Below, one piece after another: positions 1 to 8,215 of a DNA stretch of 64,000 nucleotides; position 1 is the first letter of the stretch, and each line of letters starts with the position of its first letter. The stretch is from Trinickia terrae (GTDB lineage Bacteria > Pseudomonadota > Gammaproteobacteria > Burkholderiales > Burkholderiaceae). The stretch lies in NCBI RefSeq assembly GCF_005144415.1, contig NZ_SWJE01000006.1:62001-126000 (forward strand), given 5' to 3'. A program made the translations under genes and the position numbers. Under the pieces are notes generated by a model. It was given only the letters and a program-made list of their open reading frames with translations. It ran no database searches and was not told where the DNA came from.

Positions 1-1172
1 CGGTCGGCATAGGCCTTGGTGAAATGGAAGCACGAGGCGGCCACCGGCAGCATCACCAGGTTCGTGACGATCTTGTAGCCCACGCCGAGCGACGCCGTGA
101 TCGCCAGCTCGCGCACCATCGGAATCGGGATCAGCAACAGCGTGACGAACGAGACAAATGCCGTGATGAGCGCGAGCGTGCCGGGAATCAGCAGGCCGCT
201 GAAGCTGCGGCGCGCCGCTTCGAGCGAGCCATGCCCGTGCGAGAGCTCGCGCACGATGTAGTTGACCTGCTGCACGCCATGCGACACGCCGATCGCGAAC
301 ACGAGGAACGGCACGAGCACAGCCAGGGGATCGAGCCCGAAGCCGAGCAGCTTCAACGTGCCGAACTGCCAGACGAGCGAGGTCAGCGAGCAGACGATCG
401 GCAGCACGGTAAAGCGGATCGAATGGCTGTACCAGTAGACCGCGAGCGCCGTCAGCAGCAGCGCGACGCCGCAAAAGCCGAGCACCGCCGTCGCGCCGTC
501 GGCGATATCGCCGATCTGCTTCGCGAAGCCGATGATCTGGATCTCGTAGCCGGCGTCTTCGAGCGGCTTGCGGATCTGGCTTTCGAGCAGCCGGTTGAAC
601 GCGACGTAATCGAGCACCTTGCCCGCGCTGTCGCGCTCGTTGAGATCGGCCGTGATCATCGCGCTGTCCTGGTTGTGCGAGACGAGCGTGCCGATGTAGC
701 CGCCTTCGGTCGCCGCCTTGCGGATCTGCGCGACGACCGCGGGCGTCAATTGCGGAGGCGTGATGGTGCCGTCGATGACCGGATCGGCGCGAAAGCCGTC
801 TTCGGTGATCTCGTTGACGAAGGCATTCGGCGTCCACAGCGACTGCACGCCCTGGCGGTCGACGTTGGGCAGGAACATCACGGCCTGCGTCGCCTGATAG
901 AGGCGCGTCAGACCCTGCGGCGTCCAGATGTTGCCGTTGCGCGCGCGCACGACCACGGTGATGCGGTTGGCGCCGAACAAGTCGTTGCGATACTGCTGGA
1001 ACGTCTTGATGTACTCGTGGCCGATCGGCATCTGCTTCTCGAAGCCGGCCTCCATGCGCAATTGCACGGCGAAGACGGCCATGACGACGGTGAAAATGCC
1101 GATCGCCGCCAGCACGATCGCGCGATGCCCGAAGAACAGTCTTTCGAGGCGGATGACAAAGCGATTCAACAC
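1..1172 (-). CDS. RND/MMPL-family exporter, C-terminal part outside the window
   Basis: Inner-membrane exporter of the RND superfamily (MMPL type), of which about the first 390 residues are visible; the frame stays open to base 1. The protein begins LNRFVIRLERLFFGHRAIV, with a first membrane helix at about residues 15-36, a long periplasmic domain, then a cluster of helices from about residue 235 including FLVFAIGVSHGVQQVNY. I place the start at the GTG at 1172 because AAGGA lies just upstream and no ATG fits. It is 67 nt downstream of the DUF1302 gene on the same strand, so DUF1329, DUF1302 and this exporter probably form one operon. In other Proteobacteria the same trio is found together and is suspected of handling hydrophobic compounds at the envelope. 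The substrate is unknown. Confidence 0.8.
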   Translation of the reverse strand, partial: MLNRFVIRLERLFFGHRAIVLAAIGIFTVVMAVFAVQLRMEAGFEKQMPIGHEYIKTFQQYRNDLFGANRITVVVRARNGNIWTPQGLTRLYQATQAVMFLPNVDRQGVQSLWTPNAFVNEITEDGFRADPVIDGTITPPQLTPAVVAQIRKAATEGGYIGTLVSHNQDSAMITADLNERDSAGKVLDYVAFNRLLESQIRKPLEDAGYEIQIIGFAKQIGDIADGATAVLGFCGVALLLTALAVYWYSHSIRFTVLPIVCSLTSLVWQFGTLKLLGFGLDPLAVLVPFLVFAIGVSHGVQQVNYIVRELSHGHGSLEAARRSFSGLLIPGTLALITAFVSFVTLLLIPIPMVRELAITASLGVGYKIVTNLVMLPVAASCFHFTKAYAD

Positions 1173-1239
1173 GGCGCTTTCCTTCAAGAATGTCTGCGGT
1201 GCGCATCACTGCGCACCGGGGTCACTGCACGAAGCCGCA

Positions 1240-3069
1240 TCAGAAATTGCGGGTGGCGAAGAGGCCCACGAAGTTCCGGTCGGCGTACGGCTGCCCGACG
1301 CCGCCATGGCCGCCGAAGAACGCCGTGAAGTTGATGCCCGCCTGCCAGACCGTCGGGTTCTGGTTGAACAGCACGTAGAAGTTCAGCGACTTCGCCCCTT
1401 GCAGGTAGTTGGCCGAGAACGTCGGCGTGTAGCCGTAAAGCGCATCGGCGAAGGTCACGCCGGGCGTCACCTGCCAGCCCGGAATCACCGTGCCGTCATA
1501 GGTCCAGTTGAAATCGATCGTCGCGCCCACCGAGCTCGCGGTCCCTTGCGCCGCGGCGATCGGATAGCCGAGGCCCGAGTTGTTGTTCAGCCACGCGTAG
1601 TAGCCCGCGGCCGGCACCTGCGTGACGCTCTGCCCGTTGATCGTGCGCGTCACGCCGCTCGAGCTCAGGCCCGGGTAGTAGATCCAGGTCAGCTCGGCCG
1701 TCAGCACCGCCGCATCGGCGCGCAGCAGCTTCAGGAACGGATACTGGCTCTGCGTGAGATTCAGCTGCCCGTTGATGTCGTACTGAAACTTCTTCTTGTC
1801 GATCCATTGCTGGCAATCGATGCCCGAGACGCCATTCGTATTCGCGTCGAGCGGACCGCCCGCGCCATAGCAGCTCGACAGCGACACGGCATCGCGCGGC
1901 CGGTACGACAGCTCGGTGCCGATCGCCCAGTCGCCGAGCGAGAAGTTCGCGCTCACGCCGAACAGTTGCCGGTTCGCGAGATACGACCACTGGTTGGTGC
2001 CGTTCGCGAGCGTGGACAGCACGGGCGCCTTGTCGGTGTAGTTCTCGTAGTAGAAACCGAGATTGACGTCGAGATTCTTCGGCCGGTAGTTGAGCTTCAG
2101 GCCGAATTGCGGCTTGTATTCGCCCGGCAATTGCACCGAGGCCGGAATGCCGATCGAGTTGTACGGCGCGCCCGCGAACTGTCCGTTGATGAGGCCTTGG
2201 TTGATGGCCGAGAGCGTTGCCGAGTTGCCCGCGTTGGAACCGGCGATGGCGCCGGCGTCCACGCCGCCCACGTTGAAGTTGGTCGAGCTGACCGTGGAGG
2301 CCACCGCCCCGCGCCCGAAATTGTTGGTCACCGACCAGAACGTGCCCACCGGCGGATAGCGGTTGCCGTTCCATTGGAACTGGTAGTAGCCCTCGGTGCT
2401 GAGGCCGTTGCCGAGGCCCGCCGCGAAGCTCAGCATCGGCGCGGGCAAGAGCGCCTGCTTGAGCTGCGTGCCTGGAATCAGCAGCTTTTGCACGTCGACG
2501 GAATTCGTCGCGTTGATGCCGTTGGCCGCGAAGTAGCTCTCGCCCCAGTTGATGACCTGGTTGCCGAGACGCACGTGCGCCGGCTCGCCGCCGAAGTTGA
2601 AGTCCTTTTCGGCCCACAGGTCGAGCAATTGCGCGCTGTAGACGACCTGCGCCGAGGCGGTGCTCGAGAGCGGCGTGCGTGCGGTGTTGCCGGCCAGGAA
2701 GTCGTACATGCCGGTGCCGCGGATCATGAACTTGTAGCCCTCGCTGGGCATCGTCAGGAGCAGCTCGCTCGTCGCACTGATGTAGGTGCTGAACGGCTGG
2801 CCCTTGCGATAGTTGAGGTCGCCCATGTCGCCGAAGCCCCACTGGTTGACGTTGGCCGCGCTGCCGCAGCCGTATGCGTTCGGGTCGCCCGTCAGCGAGC
2901 AGCTCGGGCTCTTGGTGCGAATGCCCGCGCCTCCGGTGAGATTCGTGACCCACGAGCCGGACAGGTCGCCGAGCCCCGTCGTGAAGTCGTAGCCGTAGGC
3001 GCTCGTCGACGCCGCGCCCAGCACGGCCAGCGACACCGATACCGATATACCAACCCCTGTCGTTTTCAT
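1240..3069 (-). CDS. DUF1302 family outer-membrane protein
   Basis: A 609-residue protein of the DUF1302 family. It starts with a signal peptide (MKTTGVGISVSVSLAVLGA, cleavage near STSAYG), followed by alternating aromatic and polar strands rich in Tyr, Asn and Gly, and ends in an aromatic-terminated segment (FVGLFATRNF) as expected for an outer-membrane beta barrel. AGGAAGGA precedes the ATG. It lies between DUF1329 and the RND exporter on the same strand; these three commonly cluster. Family knowledge supports an outer-membrane location, but no biochemical function is established, so the role in moving a hydrophobic substrate is inference from the exporter next door. Confidence 0.85.
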   Translation of the reverse strand: MKTTGVGISVSVSLAVLGAASTSAYGYDFTTGLGDLSGSWVTNLTGGAGIRTKSPSCSLTGDPNAYGCGSAANVNQWGFGDMGDLNYRKGQPFSTYISATSELLLTMPSEGYKFMIRGTGMYDFLAGNTARTPLSSTASAQVVYSAQLLDLWAEKDFNFGGEPAHVRLGNQVINWGESYFAANGINATNSVDVQKLLIPGTQLKQALLPAPMLSFAAGLGNGLSTEGYYQFQWNGNRYPPVGTFWSVTNNFGRGAVASTVSSTNFNVGGVDAGAIAGSNAGNSATLSAINQGLINGQFAGAPYNSIGIPASVQLPGEYKPQFGLKLNYRPKNLDVNLGFYYENYTDKAPVLSTLANGTNQWSYLANRQLFGVSANFSLGDWAIGTELSYRPRDAVSLSSCYGAGGPLDANTNGVSGIDCQQWIDKKKFQYDINGQLNLTQSQYPFLKLLRADAAVLTAELTWIYYPGLSSSGVTRTINGQSVTQVPAAGYYAWLNNNSGLGYPIAAAQGTASSVGATIDFNWTYDGTVIPGWQVTPGVTFADALYGYTPTFSANYLQGAKSLNFYVLFNQNPTVWQAGINFTAFFGGHGGVGQPYADRNFVGLFATRNF

Positions 3070-3163
3070 TTCGAATCCTTCCTCTTGTCGTGGTCTCGCG
3101 CGCGAGCCTGTGCCGGCCCGCGCCGCGCCTTGTCATCCGCTCGTGCGCGGTCTGAGCGTGGTG

Positions 3164-4528
3164 TCACCGCTCGCTGATCGAGCGCAGGTTTTCCGCGGAG
3201 TAGTAGTTCGAAGAGAAATGCGGATCGCTCGAGGATTCGAAGTAGTGCACGTCCGTCCCGGCTCCGATCACGGTCTGGTCGTCCACATAGCGCCCATTGA
3301 GCAGGTTGTATTGGGCGAACGGCTCGATGTCGCAGGTGCCGCCCAACTCCCACAGCGGAATCGGATAGCCCTCTTTCGTCTTCCAGAGCTTGCCTTGCGC
3401 GTCGTAGTCCTCGCCGACGAGCGCGAGGTAGGTGTCCTCGTCGAGGTAGAGCACCTTCTTCTGCGAGATGTGGCGCATGCTCGACTTGAGCGTCGCTTCG
3501 AGCACGTAGACACGATGCAGCTCATAGCGGCGCGCCGACGGGTCGACCGCTTCGCTCTTGAAGACGTCGCCGACGCTCTTCCTGAAGTCGTACATGCCGA
3601 AGGCGTTGTACGGCACGTAGAGCTCTTTCTTGCCGAGGAGCTTCCAGTCGAAGCGGTCGATGTCGCCGTTGAAGAGCCACGGCTCGTCGACCGTGTACTG
3701 GTTTTCGAAGCCGATCTGCGGGGCGTCGTAGTTGTAGGAAGGCATGCGGCGCACGCGGCGCTGGCCCGGGAAGTAGTAGTAGGCCTCGGCCTGGTTGTCG
3801 GCGAAGTGGAACGTCTGCACCACGCCCTGTCCGGCCATCGCGGCCGGCGAGTCGTAGCCGTAGTAGATCGAGAACAGCGGGTCCTTCGGGCCCAGCTGAT
3901 TCGCGCCCTTTGCGCCCCAGGGGAAATACTCGGTCTGGCGGCTCGTCACGGAGATCCAGTCGGTGCTGCCCGGACGCGGCGACACCATCGTGTAGACCTT
4001 GTCCCACGCGGCGCCGACACCGCGATAGCGCGTCAGGTAATTCCAGATCGCCTGCTGGCCGCTCTTGGCGCCCGGAAACGGCAGGCCGGGCAGCACGGCG
4101 TTTTGCAGGTGGTCGCCGGTCGGATCGAGCTTGCCTGCGCCCTCGCCGTTCTTCCTGGTGTTCTCCAACACCCAGTCCGGATAGCTGCAATCGCGATGGG
4201 TCGGGTAGACATCCATCCGGTAGCCCTTGACCTGCTTGATAAGCGCGACCTGGCCGGGCGAGAGCTTGTCCGCGTACTTGTCGACGTTGGCGGCGTCGAT
4301 CGAGAAAAGCGCTTTTTCGTTCTTGTATTTCCAGTAGTCGCCGCGGAACTTGCCGTAGGCGTATCCCGCCTGCGGCGTATCGCGGCCCGCGAATGCGGGA
4401 ATCGCGCCATCCGCGCTTGCGCCGCTTTCCGCGCCCGTCGCCGTGGTCGCCCCCGGCGATTGGGCGAGCACCACGGCAGTGATCGCGGTCAGCGCGGCGA
4501 AGACGCCTGCTTGGGCCAGTCGTTTCAT
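3164..4528 (-). CDS. DUF1329 family periplasmic/envelope protein
   Basis: A 454-residue protein with an N-terminal signal peptide (MKRLAQAGVFAALTAITAVV, cleavage after an AQ/A-type site near residue 23), followed by the DUF1329 domain, recognisable from the YPDWVLENTRKNGEGAG, SRQTEYFPWG and RRVRRMPSYNYDAP segments. DUF1329 has a LolA/LolB-like lipoprotein-carrier fold according to family knowledge, so it may ferry lipid-like molecules in the periplasm. It is the first gene of the operon with DUF1302 (94 nt downstream) and the RND exporter. The start is supported by AAGGAG nine bases before the ATG. The upstream region carries two dyads that may regulate the operon. Confidence 0.85.
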   Translation of the reverse strand: MKRLAQAGVFAALTAITAVVLAQSPGATTATGAESGASADGAIPAFAGRDTPQAGYAYGKFRGDYWKYKNEKALFSIDAANVDKYADKLSPGQVALIKQVKGYRMDVYPTHRDCSYPDWVLENTRKNGEGAGKLDPTGDHLQNAVLPGLPFPGAKSGQQAIWNYLTRYRGVGAAWDKVYTMVSPRPGSTDWISVTSRQTEYFPWGAKGANQLGPKDPLFSIYYGYDSPAAMAGQGVVQTFHFADNQAEAYYYFPGQRRVRRMPSYNYDAPQIGFENQYTVDEPWLFNGDIDRFDWKLLGKKELYVPYNAFGMYDFRKSVGDVFKSEAVDPSARRYELHRVYVLEATLKSSMRHISQKKVLYLDEDTYLALVGEDYDAQGKLWKTKEGYPIPLWELGGTCDIEPFAQYNLLNGRYVDDQTVIGAGTDVHYFESSSDPHFSSNYYSAENLRSISER

Positions 4529-4611
4529 CTCTCCAACTCCTTGTCAGCGTGCCTTCCGTTATGGACTCCGGATCAACCAAGATTCAGGTGCGGCATGCGA
4601 TTGCCTCCCTT

Positions 4612-4643
4612 GGGGCTGAGTGTTCACGCTAGTGACAAGCCCC
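4612..4643. promoter_or_regulatory. Imperfect inverted repeat upstream of the DUF1329 operon
   Basis: GGGGCT (4612-4617) pairs with AGCCCC (4638-4643), and inside it TCAC (4624-4627) pairs with GTGA (4632-4635) around a four-base loop. It lies 84-115 nt before the DUF1329 start codon. It may be an operator or a leader hairpin; there is no T-tract, so an intrinsic terminator is unlikely. The rest of 4529-4772 holds no gene I can support. Confidence 0.3.
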
Positions 4644-4695
4644 TATGCTTCCTGGCTTCCTTGACGACCAATTTAGAGATAACAAAAAGAACGCT

Positions 4696-4712
4696 TTAGC
4701 CGAAATTGGCAA
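4696..4712. promoter_or_regulatory. Candidate operator, copy 1 of a shared 17-nt dyad
   Basis: TTAGCCGAAATTGGCAA differs at only two positions from TTAGCCCAAATCGGCAA at 7884-7900, upstream of the aldehyde dehydrogenase operon. Both have GCC-N6-GGC symmetry. This copy is about 170 nt upstream of the DUF1329 start and downstream of the aminotransferase terminator, so it probably serves the DUF1329 operon. The regulator is unknown. Confidence 0.4.
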
Positions 4713-4772
4713 ACGGAACAGGCCGGCGCGGCGATGATCTTCAGTGCTGCATTCGCACAAAATCCGCAGACG

Positions 4773-4811
4773 AAAAAAAGCCCTTGCGGCTTTGCGTGAA
4801 GCCGCAAGGGC
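4773..4811 (-). terminator. Rho-independent terminator of the aldehyde dehydrogenase/aminotransferase operon
   Basis: A perfect 13-bp stem (GCCCTTGCGGCTT at 4780-4792 with AAGCCGCAAGGGC at 4799-4811) has a six-base loop. On the minus strand it is followed by seven T residues (4773-4779 read as A on the plus strand). It begins 37 nt after the aminotransferase stop, a textbook intrinsic terminator position. Confidence 0.9.
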
Positions 4812-4847
4812 AAGGAGAATCCGCCGCCCTGCAGGCGGCAGAGACGC

Positions 4848-6191
4848 TTACTTTTTGAAAGGCACCTTCTCGAAGCCCGCCGACAACCCTTCGACGAGCA
4901 CATCGATCTGCTCACGCTCGATCACGAGCGGCGGCGACAGGATGATCTTGGTCCCCACGGGCCGCACGATCACGCCGGCCTCGCGTGCGACTTCGGCCAC
5001 CGCGTTCGCGTAGCCCGAAGCCGGATCGACAGGCTCGCGCGTGATGCGATCGGAAACGAGATCGAGCGCCACCATCAGCCCCTTGCCGCGCACTTCGCCT
5101 ACCGCTTCGAAGCGCGACGGGAAATCCCGCAATTGCTCGAGCAGATAGTCTCCCTGGCGCTTCGCATTGGCGGGCAAGTCCTCGTCGGCGACGATCTTCA
5201 GGTTCGCGAGCGCCGCCGCGCAGGCGACCGGATGCCCGGCATACGTGTAGCCGTGCATGATCGCGCCGGAGAAGTCGCTGTTCTCGGCGAACGCCGCTTC
5301 GATGCGCGCATTGACGACCGTCGCCCCGAGCGGCACGTACCCCGACGAAATCCCTTTCGCGAGACACATGATGTCGGGCTTCACGCCCCAGCCACGGCTG
5401 CCGAACATGCTGCCCGAGCGGCCGAAACCGGTGACGATCTCATCGGCGATCAGGAGCACGCCGTACTTGTCGCAGATCTCGCGCACGAGCGGCCAGTAGT
5501 TCGCCGGCGGCACGATCACGCCGCCCGCTCCCTGGATCGGCTCGGCGATGAAAGCGGCCACCGTATCGGGGCTTTGGAAGACGATCTCCCTCTCGAGCAT
5601 GGCCGCGCAGATGCGGCCCAGCTCCTCGGGATCCTGCGTGAACGGATTGCGGTATGGCCACGGCGTCTCGACATGAAAGCAGCCCGGCAGGTTCGGCTCG
5701 TAGTTGCGCCGGAACACCGTGTTGCCGTTCACCGACGCGCCGCCGAAGTGCGTACCGTGATAGCCCTGCTTGAGCGAAATGAACTTGGTGCGGTCGGGCT
5801 GGCCCTTGAGGCGCCAGTACTGGCGCGCGAGCTTGAGCGCGGTCTCGACGGCGTCCGAGCCGCCCGAGCTGTAGACGACGCGCCGCATCCCCTCCGGCTC
5901 GAGCATGCCCGCGAGCACCGTCGACAGCTCCTCGGCGCGCGGATGCGAGATGCCGTCGAAGAGCTGAAAGTACTCGAGCTCGTCGAGCTGGCGGACGATC
6001 GCGTCCTTCACTTCCTTGCGGTTGTGGCCGACGTTCACGTTCCACAGGCCGGCAACGCCGTCGACGAGCTTGCGCCCGTGGTCGTCGAACACATAGCAGC
6101 CTTCGCCGCGCACGATCCGTATCGGCTCGCGCGTCTTCATCTCGTTCGGGTGCAGCATCGGGTGCCAGAAACGGGCTTCGCGATAACTCAT
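4848..6191 (-). CDS. Class III (omega) aminotransferase, PLP-dependent
   Basis: A 447-residue class III aminotransferase transferring an amino group, probably from an omega-amino acid or diamine, to pyruvate or a keto acid. Visible family features are the SSGGSDAVETALK cofactor-binding region, the GYHGTHFG segment, LLIADEIVTGFGRSG with the PLP-contacting Asp, and the Schiff-base Lys in CLAKGISSGYVPLGA. AAGGAG lies upstream of the chosen ATG. It follows the aldehyde dehydrogenase gene by 102 nt on the same strand and ends in a strong terminator, so the two form an operon. An aminotransferase making an aldehyde and a dehydrogenase oxidising it is typical of polyamine, GABA or beta-alanine catabolism. 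The exact substrate cannot be fixed from sequence. Confidence 0.88.
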   Translation of the reverse strand: MSYREARFWHPMLHPNEMKTREPIRIVRGEGCYVFDDHGRKLVDGVAGLWNVNVGHNRKEVKDAIVRQLDELEYFQLFDGISHPRAEELSTVLAGMLEPEGMRRVVYSSGGSDAVETALKLARQYWRLKGQPDRTKFISLKQGYHGTHFGGASVNGNTVFRRNYEPNLPGCFHVETPWPYRNPFTQDPEELGRICAAMLEREIVFQSPDTVAAFIAEPIQGAGGVIVPPANYWPLVREICDKYGVLLIADEIVTGFGRSGSMFGSRGWGVKPDIMCLAKGISSGYVPLGATVVNARIEAAFAENSDFSGAIMHGYTYAGHPVACAAALANLKIVADEDLPANAKRQGDYLLEQLRDFPSRFEAVGEVRGKGLMVALDLVSDRITREPVDPASGYANAVAEVAREAGVIVRPVGTKIILSPPLVIEREQIDVLVEGLSAGFEKVPFKK

Positions 6192-6247
6192 AGTGGACTC
6201 CTTCTTTCAAGTCTCGAGACGCCGCCAGGGCAGCGGCGCCTTGCATG

Positions 6248-6289
6248 CCAACGCCGGTACCGGGTATACCAACGGCGGTACCGGGTATG
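6248..6289. repeat. Two-copy 21-nt tandem repeat between two operon genes
   Basis: Two adjacent 21-nt units (6248-6268 and 6269-6289), each containing CGGTACCGGGTAT, differ at two positions and are followed by a partial third unit. They sit wholly in the 102-nt gap between the aldehyde dehydrogenase stop and the aminotransferase start. No function is assigned; the unit contains a GGTACC palindrome. Confidence 0.75.
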
Positions 6290-6293
6290 CCAA

Positions 6294-7799
6294 TCAATGC
6301 GCGATGCAGACCGACTTCACTTCGGTGAAGCCGTCGATGGCCTGGCGGCCGAACTCGCGGCCGATGCCCGATTGCTTGAAGCCGCCGAACGGCAGGCTCG
6401 GGTCGAGCGGGATGTGGCAGTTGACCCAGACCGTGCCCGCCTCGATCTCGGGGATCAGGTTCAGCGCGGCCTTCAGGTCGTTGGTCCAGAGGCTCGCCGT
6501 GAGCCCGTACGGCGTATCGTTCGCCATGCGGATCGCTTCGTTTGTGTCGTCGAACGGCACTGCTGCGAGCACCGGCCCGAAGATCTCCTCGCGCACGACG
6601 GCCGCATCCTGGCCGACGCCCGTCATCACCGTCGGCTTCACGTAGAAGCCGTCCAGCTCGGGCGTGCCGCCGCCGCACAGCAGCGTCGCGCCTTCGGCGC
6701 GGCCGCGCTCGATGTAGCGCGCCACCGAGTCGCGATGCTTCGCCGACACGAGCGGATTGATCTGCGCCGCGGGATCCAGGCCCGGCCCGAGCGTCATCGA
6801 ATCCGCCGCCGCGGCCAGCGCTTCGGTGACCTGCTGGAAACGGCTGCGGTGCACGTAGAGGCGCGAAGCCGCGGCACACACCTGCCCCTGGTTGAAAAAC
6901 GCGCCCGCCATCACGCCTTGCACGACCTGCTCGACGTCGACGTCCGCCAGCATCACGATCGGGTTCTTGCCGCCCAGCTCGAGCGAAAAGCGCGTCATGT
7001 TCTGCACGGCCGCCGTGCCGACGAGCTTGCCCGTGCGCGTGGAGCCCGTGAACGAGATCTTGTTGACGAGCGGATGCTTGACGAGCGCATCGCCCGCCTC
7101 CGCGCCGCCCGTGACGACGTTGAACACGCCCGGCGGCACGCCCGCCTCACAGGCGATCTGCGCGAGCAGGAGCGCCGTCAGCGGCGTTTCGGGCGACGGC
7201 TTGATGACGATCGAGCAGCCGCTCGCTAGCGCCGGAATCAGCTTCCAGACGGCGATCATCAGCGGGAAATTCCACGGCACGATGCCGGCCACGACGCCGA
7301 CCGGCTCGCGCCGCGTGTATGCGGTATACCGTGTACCGGGCGGAAACGGGATCGATACGTCCATCGTCTCGCCCGTGATCTTGGTCGCCCAGCCCGCCAT
7401 GTAGCGCATGTATTCGACCGTCGCGCCCACCTCCACCGCGCGGGCGATGTTGATGGACTTGCCCTGGTTGAGCGTCTCGAGCTGCGCGAAGGTTTCGCCG
7501 TGCGCCTCGAGCGCGTCGGCGAGCTTCAGCAGGATGCGCTCGCGGTCCGCGGGGCGCAGCTTGCGCCAGACACCGCTTGCGAACGCGCACGCGGCGCTCG
7601 TGACGGCGGCGTCGATATCGGCCGCGTTCGCGTCGGCCACTTGCGCGAGACGCCGGCCCGTCGCCGGATTGAACACGTCGAGCCGCGCGGACGATTGCGA
7701 GGCGCGCCAGCCGCCGTCGATAAAGAGACCATGCTCGCGCGCCGCGAAAGACGCCACCTCGTCGCTCACCGCGACCGTTGCATTGCTTTGGCTTTCCAT
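6294..7799 (-). CDS. NAD(P)-dependent aldehyde dehydrogenase
   Basis: A 501-residue aldehyde dehydrogenase oxidising an aldehyde to the acid in the cytoplasm. It has the VPWNFPLMIAVWK cofactor segment, FTGSTRTGK, the ELGGKNP motif with the general-base Glu, the catalytic Cys in FFNQGQVCAAASR, and EEIFGPV near the end. A longer frame reaches 7859, but I use the ATG at 7799 (MESQSNATV) because GAGGAGC lies directly before it and the extra 20 residues do not resemble the family. It is the first gene of an operon with the aminotransferase. The closest named groups are the gamma-glutamyl-aminobutyraldehyde and betaine-aldehyde-type dehydrogenases; the substrate is inferred only from the neighbour. 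Confidence 0.88.
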   Translation of the reverse strand: MESQSNATVAVSDEVASFAAREHGLFIDGGWRASQSSARLDVFNPATGRRLAQVADANAADIDAAVTSAACAFASGVWRKLRPADRERILLKLADALEAHGETFAQLETLNQGKSINIARAVEVGATVEYMRYMAGWATKITGETMDVSIPFPPGTRYTAYTRREPVGVVAGIVPWNFPLMIAVWKLIPALASGCSIVIKPSPETPLTALLLAQIACEAGVPPGVFNVVTGGAEAGDALVKHPLVNKISFTGSTRTGKLVGTAAVQNMTRFSLELGGKNPIVMLADVDVEQVVQGVMAGAFFNQGQVCAAASRLYVHRSRFQQVTEALAAAADSMTLGPGLDPAAQINPLVSAKHRDSVARYIERGRAEGATLLCGGGTPELDGFYVKPTVMTGVGQDAAVVREEIFGPVLAAVPFDDTNEAIRMANDTPYGLTASLWTNDLKAALNLIPEIEAGTVWVNCHIPLDPSLPFGGFKQSGIGREFGRQAIDGFTEVKSVCIAH

Positions 7800-7883
7800 A
7801 TGCTCCTCGTTCTCTCTGTGCCGCTCTTGCCGGCCAAGCGGGCACGGCGGTCGGGCCAATATAGGGAGCGTGGGAAAGCGCCG

Positions 7884-7900
7884 TTAGCCCAAATCGGCAA
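7884..7900. promoter_or_regulatory. Candidate operator, copy 2 of a shared 17-nt dyad
   Basis: TTAGCCCAAATCGGCAA lies 85-101 nt upstream of the aldehyde dehydrogenase start and matches 15 of 17 bases of the element at 4696-4712. A related shorter dyad, TTGCCAAATCGGCAA, is found at 16888-16902 before the M20 peptidase. This suggests a site for a common or related regulator. Confidence 0.4.
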
Positions 7901-7930
7901 CACGGTGGGCATAGGTGTGCGAGGGCTGAC

Positions 7931-8206
7931 GTGCCGGATGTTGAACCGGGTCACCACGGCGAGCTTTGCAGCTTTGATGCCTTTCTGCGAAAGTATCAAT
8001 TTGATGACGCTGCATTGTGCCGAGTGGCACAGATCGTCGGCGGCGCCGGCACTGGGCACCTCGGCCTTACGCCGGAGTCAGCAGGCGTGTGCGCAGTCTC
8101 TATTGGCATTTCGCGTACCTTCGCAGACGACCATGAGCAGTTGCGCTACGGCATGGTGGTCTACGACGCGATGTACGTGTCGTGCAAGGCCGAAGCCGAT
8201 ACCTGA
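7931..8206 (+). pseudogene. Truncated ChrB-like chromate-resistance protein, C-terminal fragment
   Basis: A 91-codon frame whose product resembles the C-terminal end of ChrB-domain chromate-resistance proteins. It has the GELCSFDAFLRKYQFDDAAL start of that domain, a middle naming helices (LCRVAQIVGG), and the ending FADDHEQLRYGMVVYDAMY. The N-terminal part of ChrB and the usual acidic Asp-Ile-Asp core are absent, and only 131 nt separate it from the aldehyde dehydrogenase start, so the missing part cannot be upstream. No convincing ribosome site precedes the ATG. It is followed 9 nt later by an MFS gene; chrB-type genes are often found with transporters. I read it as the decayed end of an acquired metal-resistance module, though a short functional protein is possible. 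Confidence 0.55.
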
Positions 8207-8215
8207 GTATCAGCA

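Noticed and set aside
24-1328. A 434-codon plus-strand frame opposite the RND exporter
   Set aside because: The minus strand encodes a membrane exporter with coherent helices, and the plus frame is Arg/Asp-rich noise.
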